A stretch of DNA of 64,000 nt from Jonesia denitrificans DSM 20603 (GCF_000024065.1 NC_013174.1:186001-250000), one strand, 5' to 3'; positions 37,085 to 46,309 are shown, counted from the first letter of the stretch. Program-made: numbers and translations. Notes: generated by a model from the sequence alone, not told the origin.

Positions 37085-38086
37085 ATGAGCGACCTCACTA
37101 TCGGTTACGCAGCGATGCTTGAACAGTTCCACCCCACCGATATCATCACCTATTCGGCGTTGGCAGAACAGCACGGGTTTTCCGGTGTTATGGCTGCTGA
37201 TCACTTTCAACCGTGGGTTCCACAGCAGGGGCAGTCCGCGTTCGTGTGGAATGTGTTGTCTGCGTTGGGAGAACGGACAACGGGTGACCTTGGGCCAGGG
37301 GTGACAGCCCCGACGTTCCGGTGGCACCCGGCCATGGTTGCGCAAGCGTCCGCGACGCTTGCCGCGATGTATCCGGGTCGGCACTGGTTGGGTTTGGGGT
37401 CGGGGGAGGCTCTGAACGAACACATCGTGGGGCAGTACTGGCCAGAAGCGCCGGAACGTATTAATCGAATGTTTGAAGCAATCGACATCATCAAGAAACT
37501 GTTTCACGCATCGAAAAACGGGAAGGATGTGAAGCACCGCGGCCAGTTTTACACCTTGGAATCAACCCGGTTGTGGACCATGCCTGAAGTTCCGCCAGAG
37601 ATTTTGGTGGCCACGGCGGGGCCAGTCACCGCGAAACGCGCTGGCAAACACGCTGATGGGCTCATCACCGTTGGTGCTCCGCTGGAAAAAATTGACATGC
37701 TCTTTGGGAAGTTTGCCGATGGCGCACGTGAGATGGGTCGTGACCCTGACACCATGCCGAAGGTTCTGCAGATCCACATGTCGTGGGCGGCCACTGATGA
37801 GGAAGCACTCACCAACGCGATGACGGAGTGGCCCAACGGGGGCATGAAGTTCCCCAAAGCTGACATACGTTCACCGTTTGAGTTTGAACAGATCGCGAAA
37901 CTTGTGCGTCCCGAAGACTTCACAGGTCGCATGGTCATCTCGTCGGATCCCGATGAGCACCGGGCGCACATTCAAAAGTTTGTTGACCTCGGATTTGACC
38001 GGATCTACCTGCATAACGTGGGGCGTAACCAGGAGGACTGGATCAAGGTGTTTGGTTCTGAGGTGCTGCCCAAACTTAGCCGGTAG
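37085..38086 (+). CDS. F420-dependent LLM-class oxidoreductase (G6PDH-like, TIGR03557 type)
   Basis: 333 residues from ATG 37085 behind AAAGGAGACTC. Luciferase-like TIM barrel with TIGYAAMLEQFHPTDII, FSGVMAADHFQPWVPQQG, LGPGVTAPTFRWHPA, GLGSGEALNEHIVG, and PPEILVATAGPVTAKRAG. The family uses coenzyme F420 to oxidise a sugar phosphate or another alcohol, implying that this organism makes F420. It follows the SDR gene by 136 nt and ends at a terminator. Confidence 0.92.
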   Translation: MSDLTIGYAAMLEQFHPTDIITYSALAEQHGFSGVMAADHFQPWVPQQGQSAFVWNVLSALGERTTGDLGPGVTAPTFRWHPAMVAQASATLAAMYPGRHWLGLGSGEALNEHIVGQYWPEAPERINRMFEAIDIIKKLFHASKNGKDVKHRGQFYTLESTRLWTMPEVPPEILVATAGPVTAKRAGKHADGLITVGAPLEKIDMLFGKFADGAREMGRDPDTMPKVLQIHMSWAATDEEALTNAMTEWPNGGMKFPKADIRSPFEFEQIAKLVRPEDFTGRMVISSDPDEHRAHIQKFVDLGFDRIYLHNVGRNQEDWIKVFGSEVLPKLSR

Positions 38087-38112
38087 CACACCGTCACTGG
38101 TTGTTCACCAAC

Positions 38113-38156
38113 GACAGCGGCTCTGCGCGCAGGAGGGTGCTCGCAGAGCCGCTGTC
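38113..38156. terminator. bidirectional terminator
   Basis: 15-bp perfect stem (GACAGCGGCTCTGCG and complement) around a 14-nt loop, followed by TTCTCTT on the plus strand. It lies between the F420 gene and the convergent lipoprotein gene. Confidence 0.9.
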
Positions 38157-38178
38157 TTCTCTTGACCGACCTCGGGGC

Positions 38179-38781
38179 CTATTGGTCGGCAAGCTCTGGG
38201 GTTTCCACCACCTCAACGGTGATGTCGCTGGGAATGTTATCCGGGGTGTCTGGGGCGATTTGTTCGAATGTTGCCTCCTCGAGCACGTCCTCATCGAGGA
38301 GGTCTGGTTCGACGGTGCTCGTATCCTGCTCGGGGACATCACCGGTGTAAATACCAGCCGTTACCCCCGTGACATAGAAATGTTCAGCCTTGTCACCGGA
38401 CAACCCGGACTCTGTGAGGTAGAGAACGTAGGTGTTCTCCGGGGTCAAAGCTTCCTCGTCTTGGCTTGGACTATCGCCTGCTTGACGGACAATGATGCTG
38501 TCTGTTGGGACATCACCATGGATGGTGTCTTGCACCACCACAGTGGACAAGATGAATGGTGTGACATCGTCGATGTCGTACACCACTTCCTGGTCGGTCA
38601 CAATCCCGACCACCACAGCATCAGAAGCTGCCTGGAGGTCTTCCAGCGAGTCGTAGTATTCGACCCGTGAGTAGTCACTTTGGCTCATCCCGCCAAGCGG
38701 ATTGAGCGACGCCGAGCACCCTGCTAAAGCGCACGCCGCCACCACAGTGACAACTGCCGTCACGTGTTTGTTCAGTCGCAT
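38179..38781 (-). CDS. putative lipoprotein
   Basis: 200 residues. Type II signal MRLNKHVTAVVTVVAACALAGC with the lipid-attached Cys at 22. The mature part is acidic and beta-rich (SDAVVVGIVTDQEVVYDIDD, NTYVLYLTESG), resembling short OB-fold-like secreted domains seen in Gram-positive lipoproteins. Function unknown. It is 72 nt downstream of the secreted metalloprotease gene on the same strand and may be its partner. Confidence 0.8.
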   Translation of the reverse strand: MRLNKHVTAVVTVVAACALAGCSASLNPLGGMSQSDYSRVEYYDSLEDLQAASDAVVVGIVTDQEVVYDIDDVTPFILSTVVVQDTIHGDVPTDSIIVRQAGDSPSQDEEALTPENTYVLYLTESGLSGDKAEHFYVTGVTAGIYTGDVPEQDTSTVEPDLLDEDVLEEATFEQIAPDTPDNIPSDITVEVVETPELADQ

Positions 38782-38853
38782 TGTCAGGTCTTTCTGTTCA
38801 ATAAAAGTGAAGCCGTGCGCGTTCGGCCTGGGTGAAAGGCGCCATGTGGGTGC

Positions 38854-39396
38854 CTAGTACAACGCGTTAATCCCGTTCACCTCGTCTGTGGTCAACGCAG
38901 TCACACCGTTGTTGTACACAGTGGACGTTTTGTGATACATGATCCGGTACGAACTTGAGACGTGGCCTAAGCCCAATGAGTGGCCTAACTCGTGAAGCCA
39001 CAGCACCTTGAGGCGGTTCGTGTTCGTGGAAGACTTGAGGTAGTAGGAGTTGATCTGAGCTGTTGCGCTGCGGGTTGACACGGTGCCAGCCAGGCAGTTG
39101 ACCTGAGCGCGGCCATCCCAACCTGTTTTGCCATAGTTATCCACGCGAGCACGAAACACTGGACCACTCGCTGTGGTCCGAGTGAGCGATACGTCCGTTC
39201 GGACGTTGTAGTTCGAAATTGCTGTTGTCAGGGCGCTCAAATAATTCCCAGACACTCCGCTGGAGTTAATACGCAACGATTTCGATGACCACACGCACCT
39301 ATTGGTGGTGTAGGCGTAAGCGGGGGTGGGAACGATGAACGTCAAAGCAACTACGCAAGCGGTCAAGACTGCTGTGTAAATGTGTGACGATCTCAT
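38854..39396 (-). CDS. secreted matrixin-like metalloprotease (metzincin)
   Basis: 180 residues with a signal peptide ending at AYA (residue 28). The zinc motif HELGHSLGLGH gives His135, Glu136, His139 and His145, the full HExxHxxGxxH metzincin ligand set. RIMYH at 151-155 supplies the Met-turn. The protein is small, with no propeptide cysteine switch evident and no C-terminal binding domain. A role in peptide or protein turnover outside the cell is inferred. Confidence 0.88.
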   Translation of the reverse strand: MRSSHIYTAVLTACVVALTFIVPTPAYAYTTNRCVWSSKSLRINSSGVSGNYLSALTTAISNYNVRTDVSLTRTTASGPVFRARVDNYGKTGWDGRAQVNCLAGTVSTRSATAQINSYYLKSSTNTNRLKVLWLHELGHSLGLGHVSSSYRIMYHKTSTVYNNGVTALTTDEVNGINALY

Positions 39397-39606
39397 GCCC
39401 TGTCTGTGTGCGCACTGTGACCGTTCTTACAGATGCGCGCAAAATTCACCCGAAGACCTCCCAGAACGGGCGAAGCGTCCATGGGGAGGTCACCCCACTG
39501 GCCAGGCCAAACAATGTCAGTACCTGCACCTATGCTTGCCACAGCAACCAACCACCACCCCGCGCCATACTCACCACGCGCATCGACAGGCAGGACACAA
39601 CACACC

Positions 39607-40407
39607 ATGATGGGCAGTTCCCACGCCGCAACAGGCGCGGCCGCCTGGGTTGCACTCGCGGGAACCGTACCCGGTACGTTAGGGCTCGTTGGGCCCTTCG
39701 ACAACGCAGGTCTCGCCGCCGGTATGGTCGTTGCCGCCGGAGCTGCACTCTTGCCCGACATTGACCACCACAACGGAACGATCGCGCATTCTTTGCCGCC
39801 GATCTCCAACCTCGCCGCGAAACTCAGCGAAAACTTGTCCGGTGGGCACCGAAAAGGCACCCACTCCCTCTTCGGTTTAGGGCTCGCCGGGGCAGCCTCC
39901 GTGGGCGCGGCGCAACTTCAACACGTTGTGGAATCAGTGGGCACACTTCACGTGGGGGCTGGGGTTGGTGCAATTTTGCTGTGCGCGTTCGCACTGCGCG
40001 CGCTCAACCTCACCGAAGGGCGCGTGATGACATGGATCGCGAGCGTTGTCCTCGCGGCGTGTGTCGTGCTATTCGCATCCAACGACTGGGTGTGGTTTCC
40101 CTCAGCGGTTGTCATTGGGTACGCCGCGCACCTCGTGGGGGACCTGGTCACCACCGGGGGTATCCCCGTGACCTGGCCATTCGTCATGAAGCCACCCAAA
40201 TGGTGGCGGCGCGCACCACTACTGTCAGATGTATGGCGCGCCAACGGGAACCTTGCCATCCCGATCCTGGGAGACTCAGGATCTAAACGCGAGGAACTAC
40301 TCCTGTCACTGCTCACCATGTGGTTACTGTGGGTGGCAGTAAGTCAGTGGTTAGGGTTCGACGTTGTGGTGTGGCTCGCCACGGTCTCCGGTGGGCTCAC
40401 CCGATGA
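39607..40407 (+). CDS. metal-dependent membrane hydrolase (YdjM/DUF457 family)
   Basis: 266 residues. Start at ATG 39607 or 39610 (MMGSSHAATGAAAWV). YdjM-like features: SSHAATG, LLPDIDHHNG and GGHRKGTHSLFG, the His/Asp clusters taken to bind metal, with about five membrane helices between. The E. coli homologue is a LexA-regulated inner-membrane protein of unknown role. The last 57 nt overlap a small gene on the other strand. Confidence 0.87.
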   Translation: MMGSSHAATGAAAWVALAGTVPGTLGLVGPFDNAGLAAGMVVAAGAALLPDIDHHNGTIAHSLPPISNLAAKLSENLSGGHRKGTHSLFGLGLAGAASVGAAQLQHVVESVGTLHVGAGVGAILLCAFALRALNLTEGRVMTWIASVVLAACVVLFASNDWVWFPSAVVIGYAAHLVGDLVTTGGIPVTWPFVMKPPKWWRRAPLLSDVWRANGNLAIPILGDSGSKREELLLSLLTMWLLWVAVSQWLGFDVVVWLATVSGGLTR

Positions 40408-40539
40408 CTGGTTGGTCACCGTGGTTGCGGGCGGAACAACATCACGTTTGCGGGTCCCTACAAAAACAATGATCCCGGCAAGAAGGACACCTAGAGCGAT
40501 CAGCCCGCCCACAGCAAAAAGAACAACAACACTAGCCAT
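40351..40539 (-). CDS. small single-pass membrane protein
   Basis: 62 residues. One N-terminal membrane helix (VVLFAVGGLIALGVLLAGIIVFV), a basic stop-transfer TRKRD, and a short polar tail. It lies 12 nt downstream of the flavoprotein gene on the same strand and overlaps the 3' end of the YdjM-like gene. Family unknown. Its clean helix-plus-basic-anchor pattern argues that it is real. Confidence 0.6.
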   Translation of the reverse strand: MASVVVLFAVGGLIALGVLLAGIIVFVGTRKRDVVPPATTVTNQSSGEPTGDRGEPHHNVEP

Positions 40540-40551
40540 AGGTTCATCTTG

Positions 40552-42234
40552 TCAGTGACGGAGCCGTCCGGCAAGCACCTGACCCGCACGGTGACCAGTA
40601 AACACACAACCGCTGAGAAAACCGCCGTCCAACGCCCGGTACCCATGCATCCCGCCGCCACCAAAACCAGCCGCCTCACCAACCGCATACAAACCAGGAA
40701 GAGGAACGCCATCCTCGGTGAGGACCTCACAGTCAAGGTTGGTTTCAATCCCGCCCAAACTTGTTCGGGTTAGCGACCGAACCCTGATTGCCATGAGAGG
40801 ACCGTTACGCGGGTCAAGAAACGCATGCGGTGAGGACACCCCCATGAGCCGATCCCCCCGATACGTGCGGGCATGACGAGTCGCCATGATCTGAGCGTCC
40901 TTCCCAAACCCGCTCGCAACCTCACGATCATGCGCACGCACCTCAGCACGAACCCGCTCCACATCAAGAGTTGTCTCAGGTTCCATGGCAGCCATCCCCA
41001 CCACCAGTTCATCCACGCTGTCCGCGCAAATCACGTCAAGACCCGCATCCCGGATCGCATCCACCGGCCGTGGAGCATGACGTCTCAACCGTTGCGCAAC
41101 AAGCGCAAGATCCTTCTCCGTGAAATCCACGGTGAGATCACCCTGGGCGGCAAACACCTCCTTATCAAAGATGCGCCGCGTCATCACCAGCCACGAATGG
41201 TCACTGCCAGTAGCGCCCAGATGTGTAGAAGCCCCCAATGAATCACTGCCCGGCCACACCGACGCAGGAAAACGATGCCCACGGGCATCAAACCACAACG
41301 GGCTGGGCCCCGTCACCAACCGCACCCCATGACCAGGCCACACCCCCGACGGGTGCGACACCCCATCGGCGTACTGCCACAAACGGTCCTCATGAATAAG
41401 ATGCGCACCACTGAACTCGGCGATATCCAGCATCCGCCCATCCACGAAGGCAGGAACCCCCGCAAGAATCGTGCGCGGAACAGCCCCTAACCGTGCCGGC
41501 CACGCAGACTCCACCGCCTCCCTGCGCCCCCCAAAACCACCCGACGCGACCACCACTGCACCCGCACGAATATCAAACGCCCCCACCACCTCACGTGAGG
41601 AAGACGCCCCGCGAGGTGCCGCATCGTCAATCAACACCGACCCCGACACCCCGCGAACCGCACCCATCTCCACAATGAGGTGATCCACCTGATGGCGAAA
41701 CCGCAGTTCTGCCCGACCCACAGCAGCAGCCGCGCTCACCCTCTCAATGAACGGGGCAAGCAGCGCCGGGCCCGTTCCCCGCACCCGGTGAAACCGGGGA
41801 ACAGAGTTTCCCGGACCAATGGAGCCTGCCCCACCGCGCTCAGACCAGCCCACAATAGGGAACAATTTCACCCCACGTTCAGAAAGCCACGGCCGGGCAT
41901 CGGACGCCGCCCACTCCACAAACGCACGCGCCCACTTCCTCGGCCAATAATCCTCCGGGCGGTCAAACCCTGCACTACCAAACCAGTCCTGCAACGCCAC
42001 ATCAAGGGAATCCTTCACCCCCAAACGGCGCTGCTCAGGGGTCCCCACGAGGAACAACCCCCCAGGCGACCACCAGGCTTGACCCCCCAAGTTCCCCGCA
42101 GATTCCTGGTCCACAATGGTGACCCGCGCCCCCGCATCAAGAAGCTCACACGCAGTGACGAGACCCGCTAAACCAGCACCCACGACAACCACATCAGGCG
42201 TGAACTCACGCGCAAAAATGCTGGCCACAGACAC
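40552..42234 (-). CDS. FAD-binding dehydrogenase (fumarate reductase/ketosteroid dehydrogenase family)
   Basis: 560 residues. N-terminal dinucleotide-binding motif DVVVVGAGLAGLVTACELLD, then VTIVDQESAGNLGGQAWWSPGG, and the C-terminal FAD block LPGLYAVGEAAGFGGGG. The domain pattern matches the family that includes KsdD and flavocytochrome fumarate reductases; many actinobacterial members are annotated simply as FAD-binding dehydrogenase. No steroid genes are nearby, so the substrate is open. Confidence 0.9.
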   Translation of the reverse strand: MSVASIFAREFTPDVVVVGAGLAGLVTACELLDAGARVTIVDQESAGNLGGQAWWSPGGLFLVGTPEQRRLGVKDSLDVALQDWFGSAGFDRPEDYWPRKWARAFVEWAASDARPWLSERGVKLFPIVGWSERGGAGSIGPGNSVPRFHRVRGTGPALLAPFIERVSAAAAVGRAELRFRHQVDHLIVEMGAVRGVSGSVLIDDAAPRGASSSREVVGAFDIRAGAVVVASGGFGGRREAVESAWPARLGAVPRTILAGVPAFVDGRMLDIAEFSGAHLIHEDRLWQYADGVSHPSGVWPGHGVRLVTGPSPLWFDARGHRFPASVWPGSDSLGASTHLGATGSDHSWLVMTRRIFDKEVFAAQGDLTVDFTEKDLALVAQRLRRHAPRPVDAIRDAGLDVICADSVDELVVGMAAMEPETTLDVERVRAEVRAHDREVASGFGKDAQIMATRHARTYRGDRLMGVSSPHAFLDPRNGPLMAIRVRSLTRTSLGGIETNLDCEVLTEDGVPLPGLYAVGEAAGFGGGGMHGYRALDGGFLSGCVFTGHRAGQVLAGRLRH

Positions 42235-42348
42235 AACTCCCCACCATTACCCCACACAACACGGACCCTGATGCCCAGCCTAGAGGGAATCGGAACATAA
42301 GTTAAGCGTCGAATGCCCGTGTTGCCGGAACGTACCGCACAGAACAAT

Positions 42349-42383
42349 GCCCGGTGTGCTGCCTTGTCAGCAGCACACCGGGC
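42349..42383 (-). terminator. terminator of the PL11 lyase gene
   Basis: 14-bp perfect stem (GCCCGGTGTGCTGC and complement) with a 7-nt loop, followed on the minus strand by ATTGTTCTG. It is 26 nt after the lyase stop codon. Confidence 0.9.
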
Positions 42384-42408
42384 TCGTCAGCAATGAGGAA
42401 CTAGACGG

Positions 42409-44772
42409 CTAGCGGCCCTTGCCTCCCGTGAAACTCACCTGTGGGGCAGGTGGAGTGTTCATCCCCTCACCGAGGAAAAAGCTTGTGTGCGGAGGCTGGT
42501 TGTAACCAGAGTTCTGCCACGCCACAGCCACCCGGTAGGTGGGGTCTTGCATAAGAGTGACAAACCGGTGCGATGTGGGGATCGCGGTGGTGTAAATCCG
42601 CAACTCCGCAGAATCATCGGAGCGATACACCACTTCTTCACGCCAGTCACCAAACAAGTCTGCCTGGAGGGCTGGGGTGCCTTTGGTGGTGTTATTCGTC
42701 AATGAACCCGTGAACGTTGCCAACCGTTCCGACTTGTTCGTGTTCCAATTCCACTTCGAAATAGTGGGGACACCCGCCGCCAACGACGAGTTATAGGTGT
42801 GATCCCCAATTTCGCGCAAAAGGTCACCATCCCACCACACAACAAAGTTCGCGGCAGGGGTTGATGAGGAAATCTGCTGTCCTGCAGCGCTCATCAAATA
42901 CCGTGGGTTACTCATCGCCCATGACTCAGCACCCGCATGACGGGGGTCAATATCCCCCGTGGTTCCACGCCCAGTGTCCGACGAAGCTGGGGTCGACCAC
43001 AGCACCTTCCCAGTTTTTCCGTCACGGAACGTCGAACCCTTATTGCCCGACTTATTCATGTCCTCATGGACCATGAAAATTTCCATACCCGGGCGGGCGG
43101 GATCAAAGTCCCCCACATGAAGAGCATCACCGTGACCGGCCTTCGTGTTGTGAAGGACCGTGCCATTGTCATCAAGAACCAACGCACCCAGAATGACCTC
43201 GTCCTTACCATCGGCGTCGACATCAGCAACAGACTGCTGGTGGTTACCGTTACCTGCAGTCCCAGAATGATTGTTGGAATCAAACACCCACCGCTGCTGA
43301 AGCTTGCCGCCTTTGTAGTCGAATGCTGCGACGACGGTGCGAGTGTAGTAGCCACGTTGGAACACGACGGATGGCGTTTTTCCGTCCAGGTAAGCCACTG
43401 ATGCGAGGAACCGGTCTACACGGTTGCCGTAACTGTCACCCCAGGATGAAACTTTGCCGCGTTCAGGGACATAGTTGATGGTACTTTTTGCGGCCCCAGT
43501 GAGTCCGTCAAACAAGGTGAGGTATTCCGGCCCCGACAACACGTAGCCCTTAGAGCTGCGGTAATCCTTCGATGCATCACCAATGACGGTGCCCTGACCA
43601 TCACGGGTGCCATCAGCGGTGCGGAGCACCACCTCAGAACGGCCATCACCATTGAGGTCATACACCATGTACGGGCTGTAGTGCGCGCCTGCACGGATGT
43701 TCTTCCCCAACGAAATACGCCACAACCGTTTTCCATCCAGCTTGTACGCATCAAGGAACACCTCACCCGTGTACCCCGACTGGGAGTTGTCCTTTGCGTT
43801 ACTGGGCGACCACATGACGATCATTTCGTAGGTGCCGTCACCATCAAGATCACCCACTGACGCATCATTCGCCGAATACGTGAAACTCACGCCATCAGGG
43901 GTTTTCCCGCCGGCAGGTTTCTGCAACTTCACCGAACGGTACCCTGTGCCCCACACGCGCAGACCTGTGGCCACGGCGGTTTCTTTGCCGTTGATGACGC
44001 TACGGATTTCGTATGACGAGGCGGGGGTCCCACCCGCATCATGCCAGTTCGTCGAATCCGTGATCGGAGTTGAATTGATTTTGGACCCATTGCGGTACAC
44101 GTTAAATGACACGGTCGCCGGGTCATCAGCCACCAGGCGCCACGACACCAAGTTTCCACGTGACGCGTGCGGAACAGCGACCGCGCCGCGATCAAGCCGC
44201 TCAACTTCGCGACCGCCAGCAGGAGACGTACCCCCACCTGTTGCTGTGCCAGTAATAGTCACCGCATTTAACCGTGGGCTCGACCCCGATGCAACCAGCG
44301 TCAACTGACCATCAGTGACCACCACATCCTTGTGGACGACCCCGGTCACCGAACCTCGACCAGCGTTACCATGCCCCATTGCACGGCCCTCAATGGTGAA
44401 GTCAGTGCGGCTTGTCGCAATCATGTCACCTGACAAAGTCGTCACCGTGTACGTTCCGTTAGGAACATCAGCAACAAACCCAATGGACGTGGCATTGACA
44501 AAGTCACGGCGCACATCGTCAGACCCGGCGCCACGATCACGAGAATCCACTGACGACGTCAACCCAAAGCCACGGGAAGACGAATACGTGGTATCTGGTG
44601 ACACCCGGGTATACCCTGACGCAACGGGGGACGACTGGGTACCAAAATCGAACGACAGTGACACAGGTGCAGCACTCGCTGGAACAGCAATCAACGATGT
44701 TCCAGCCAGCGCAAGTGTTGCCGTGGCCGCGCCAAATGCGTGCCACCGGCCTTGCCGAGGGGATGACCTCAT
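42409..44772 (-). CDS. rhamnogalacturonan lyase, polysaccharide lyase family 11, secreted
   Basis: 787 residues with a Sec signal ending near SLIAVPASAAP. About residues 35-165 form a carbohydrate-binding-like beta domain (VSLSFDFGTQSSPVASGY). From about 185 the PL11 eight-bladed propeller begins: EVERLDRGAVAVPHASRGN, LVSWRLVADDP, DASVGDLDGDGTYEMIV, AHYSPYMVYDLNGDGRSEVV, QQSVADVDADGKDEVILGA. The repeated D-x-D-x-D-G loops bind calcium. It cleaves the pectin rhamnogalacturonan-I backbone outside the cell, consistent with a plant-material degrader. AAGGAG precedes the start; a terminator follows. Confidence 0.93.
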   Translation of the reverse strand: MRSSPRQGRWHAFGAATATLALAGTSLIAVPASAAPVSLSFDFGTQSSPVASGYTRVSPDTTYSSSRGFGLTSSVDSRDRGAGSDDVRRDFVNATSIGFVADVPNGTYTVTTLSGDMIATSRTDFTIEGRAMGHGNAGRGSVTGVVHKDVVVTDGQLTLVASGSSPRLNAVTITGTATGGGTSPAGGREVERLDRGAVAVPHASRGNLVSWRLVADDPATVSFNVYRNGSKINSTPITDSTNWHDAGGTPASSYEIRSVINGKETAVATGLRVWGTGYRSVKLQKPAGGKTPDGVSFTYSANDASVGDLDGDGTYEMIVMWSPSNAKDNSQSGYTGEVFLDAYKLDGKRLWRISLGKNIRAGAHYSPYMVYDLNGDGRSEVVLRTADGTRDGQGTVIGDASKDYRSSKGYVLSGPEYLTLFDGLTGAAKSTINYVPERGKVSSWGDSYGNRVDRFLASVAYLDGKTPSVVFQRGYYTRTVVAAFDYKGGKLQQRWVFDSNNHSGTAGNGNHQQSVADVDADGKDEVILGALVLDDNGTVLHNTKAGHGDALHVGDFDPARPGMEIFMVHEDMNKSGNKGSTFRDGKTGKVLWSTPASSDTGRGTTGDIDPRHAGAESWAMSNPRYLMSAAGQQISSSTPAANFVVWWDGDLLREIGDHTYNSSLAAGVPTISKWNWNTNKSERLATFTGSLTNNTTKGTPALQADLFGDWREEVVYRSDDSAELRIYTTAIPTSHRFVTLMQDPTYRVAVAWQNSGYNQPPHTSFFLGEGMNTPPAPQVSFTGGKGR

Positions 44773-45345
44773 GGGATCTCCTTAATGGGAAACGAATGAA
44801 ACAGGTGCGCGACAACGGCACACGCCCGACGCTGTCATCTGTGCGCGAACTGCAGGGTGGGAAAGCAGGTGCGTCGTGGGTTCATCGTTGACCTCGGGTT
44901 GCCGTACTGACAACACCGCACAGGAGGGGAGAAGTGCCCGGGGAATGCTCCTTCCACCGATGCGCATCGACGTTTCGTTGACAGGGCGCCGTTTGTGCGC
45001 GACTATGACGCGGTTCTTCAACGATGGAGACAAGTCACCGGCTGACGTGACGGGTTGCAGATGCTTTTCGATCCGACGTCCCGCTTGATGTATTACTGCA
45101 TACCAGTCCGATGGTTTCACACTGGAGTCGCAGAGGTTGTCAACTGGAAACTATTGGGCGAACAAAGAAACATGTCGATTTTGCTACTTGTGTAGCATCA
45201 GTTTTATCTACTATATTGATGCTGTCTCGAGCGCTCGGTCCTTTTCAAAGTGTGGGAAGTTAGCGCTGTACGAAGATGTGCAATCCTCCAAGCTTATTGA
45301 GCGATCGGCCAGAGATGTCCATCCATCCTCAGATGAAGGAGAAGA
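44773..45345. other. gene-poor spacer: lyase promoter side and cassette A promoter side
   Basis: This 573-bp stretch holds the leftward control region of the lyase and the rightward control region of cassette A. Open frames here lack ribosome sites and protein-like composition. The only feature I can support is the 17-bp element at 45148-45164, repeated at 49276-49292. Confidence 0.6.
45148..45190 (+). promoter_or_regulatory. cassette A promoter-like region with shared 17-bp element
   Basis: GGAAACTATTGGGCGAA (45148-45164) is identical to 49276-49292 upstream of cassette B. Similarity continues in patches (CGATT-, -TACTTG, -GCAT). The position equivalent to the TATACT of cassette B is GCTACT at 45185-45190. 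A good -35 box is absent, so an activator bound to the shared element is likely. Confidence 0.6.
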
Positions 45346-45732
45346 ATATCCAAGGCACGTAAAGCCGCAATCGCGATCCTCACGGCAGTTGCAATCGCTA
45401 CAGGATCAGGTGCTTTCGCGGCAACAACCACGTTAACTGGAACTGTTAGCGGCTCTAGTTGGACGAATTACTCGAAAGTCCGCACAACGACGCTGTCGTC
45501 GACCAAGTTCGCTCCGACTGACCTGCTCTATCAAGCAGGGCCCGTGAGCGTCCTCAATTTGAGAATGCTCGTAGCGAATAGCAATACAGCAATATCTGTT
45601 GGGGTTTTGTGGAATAACTCCTACGCGACGAAGACACTACGTTCTGGGGTGCCTGCGGGGCAATCTTTCAGAATGTCGGCATGTTGTGGATCCCAAGCAG
45701 ACAAGAACTGGGCTGGTACGCTCACGTACTAG
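45346..45732 (+). CDS. secreted peptide/small protein of cassette A, with non-canonical ATA start
   Basis: 128 residues if started at ATA 45346, which follows AAGGAG by 4 nt. An in-frame TGA lies at 45334 and there is no ATG, GTG or TTG between. The N-terminus is a textbook signal peptide: SKARKAAIAILTAV, then AIATGSGAFA with Ala-x-Ala cleavage after residue 25. The mature part is about 103 residues, Ser/Thr/Asn rich, with a Cys-Cys pair (MSACCGSQ) and ending NWAGTLTY. No family is recognised; it could be a bacteriocin-like or surface-acting peptide. A stem-loop follows and then the transport genes. Either ATA is used as a weak start or the start codon has mutated from ATG. Confidence 0.65.
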   Translation: MSKARKAAIAILTAVAIATGSGAFAATTTLTGTVSGSSWTNYSKVRTTTLSSTKFAPTDLLYQAGPVSVLNLRMLVANSNTAISVGVLWNNSYATKTLRSGVPAGQSFRMSACCGSQADKNWAGTLTY

Positions 45733-45739
45733 ATTTCAT

Positions 45740-45778
45740 CCTTGCGCCGCAGATCAATCGAGGATCAGTGGCGCAAGG
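45740..45778 (+). terminator. stem-loop between the peptide gene and its transport genes
   Basis: CCTTGCGCC and GGCGCAAGG (9 bp), with a 21-nt loop containing GATC...GATC, then GTTTGT. It begins 8 nt after the peptide stop. It is probably a partial terminator that keeps peptide mRNA more abundant than downstream mRNA. Confidence 0.7.
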
Positions 45779-45802
45779 GTTTGTAACTATCAAGGAGTTT
45801 TC

Positions 45803-46291
45803 ATGCCTTTCCGACGGCATTCTGTAATTGTTGTAGTCCTCTTGGCGTCCGCCAGTGTTGCCGGGTGCAGTGATGCTGGGCCTGTAAATAGTGATGTTCT
45901 CGATCATGAGGGTGCGCGCAAAGAGTACTCAGCATTTATCGAAAAACTAGATTTCCCCTCTGGCAGTGAGGCGCCGTCATTCCCTGCGGCAGTGAAAGAA
46001 CAACAGCCTGACGGGACGATGGGTTTCTCGAACTATGAGAAGGGATATGGGGAAAGTTTTGCTGCGTCCCAGTGGTACTGCATGTGGGAAGAGCAGTGGC
46101 TCGAAATCAACGAAGAAGACCCCAATGCCGCTGATGAAGCTTTGACTCTCCTAGAGGGATCTCTGACAGACGAGGCGTTTACTCGTTACCTTGATGAGTC
46201 AACTATTGACTGGCGGCAAAGCGTCCTCGATAAAGCTAGATTGGGCGATGGCTCAAGCATCGCGCAGGACGTGAAACTTAATTGCTCCTAA
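45803..46291 (+). CDS. cassette A lipoprotein
   Basis: 162 residues from ATG 45803 after CAAGGAG. Lipobox SASVAGC near residue 23. The mature domain is acidic and helical (DHEGARKEYSAFIEKLDFPS, YCMWEEQWLEINEEDPNAAD), with two cysteines that could bond (Cys in WYCMW and the C-terminal NCS). No family is recognised. As a surface lipoprotein encoded next to an exported peptide, it is a natural candidate for immunity or sensing; this is inference. Confidence 0.8.
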   Translation: MPFRRHSVIVVVLLASASVAGCSDAGPVNSDVLDHEGARKEYSAFIEKLDFPSGSEAPSFPAAVKEQQPDGTMGFSNYEKGYGESFAASQWYCMWEEQWLEINEEDPNAADEALTLLEGSLTDEAFTRYLDESTIDWRQSVLDKARLGDGSSIAQDVKLNCS

Positions 46292-46309
46292 TGCCGAGGG
46301 TCTAACAGA

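Noticed and set aside
44782-45120. A 112-codon open frame on the minus strand upstream of the PL11 lyase.
   Set aside because: No ribosome site, no recognisable domain and a composition typical of noncoding GC-rich DNA.
45137-45436. A 99-codon open frame beginning in the 17-bp promoter element.
   Set aside because: It overlaps the shared promoter element and the peptide signal sequence in another frame, and its product looks random.
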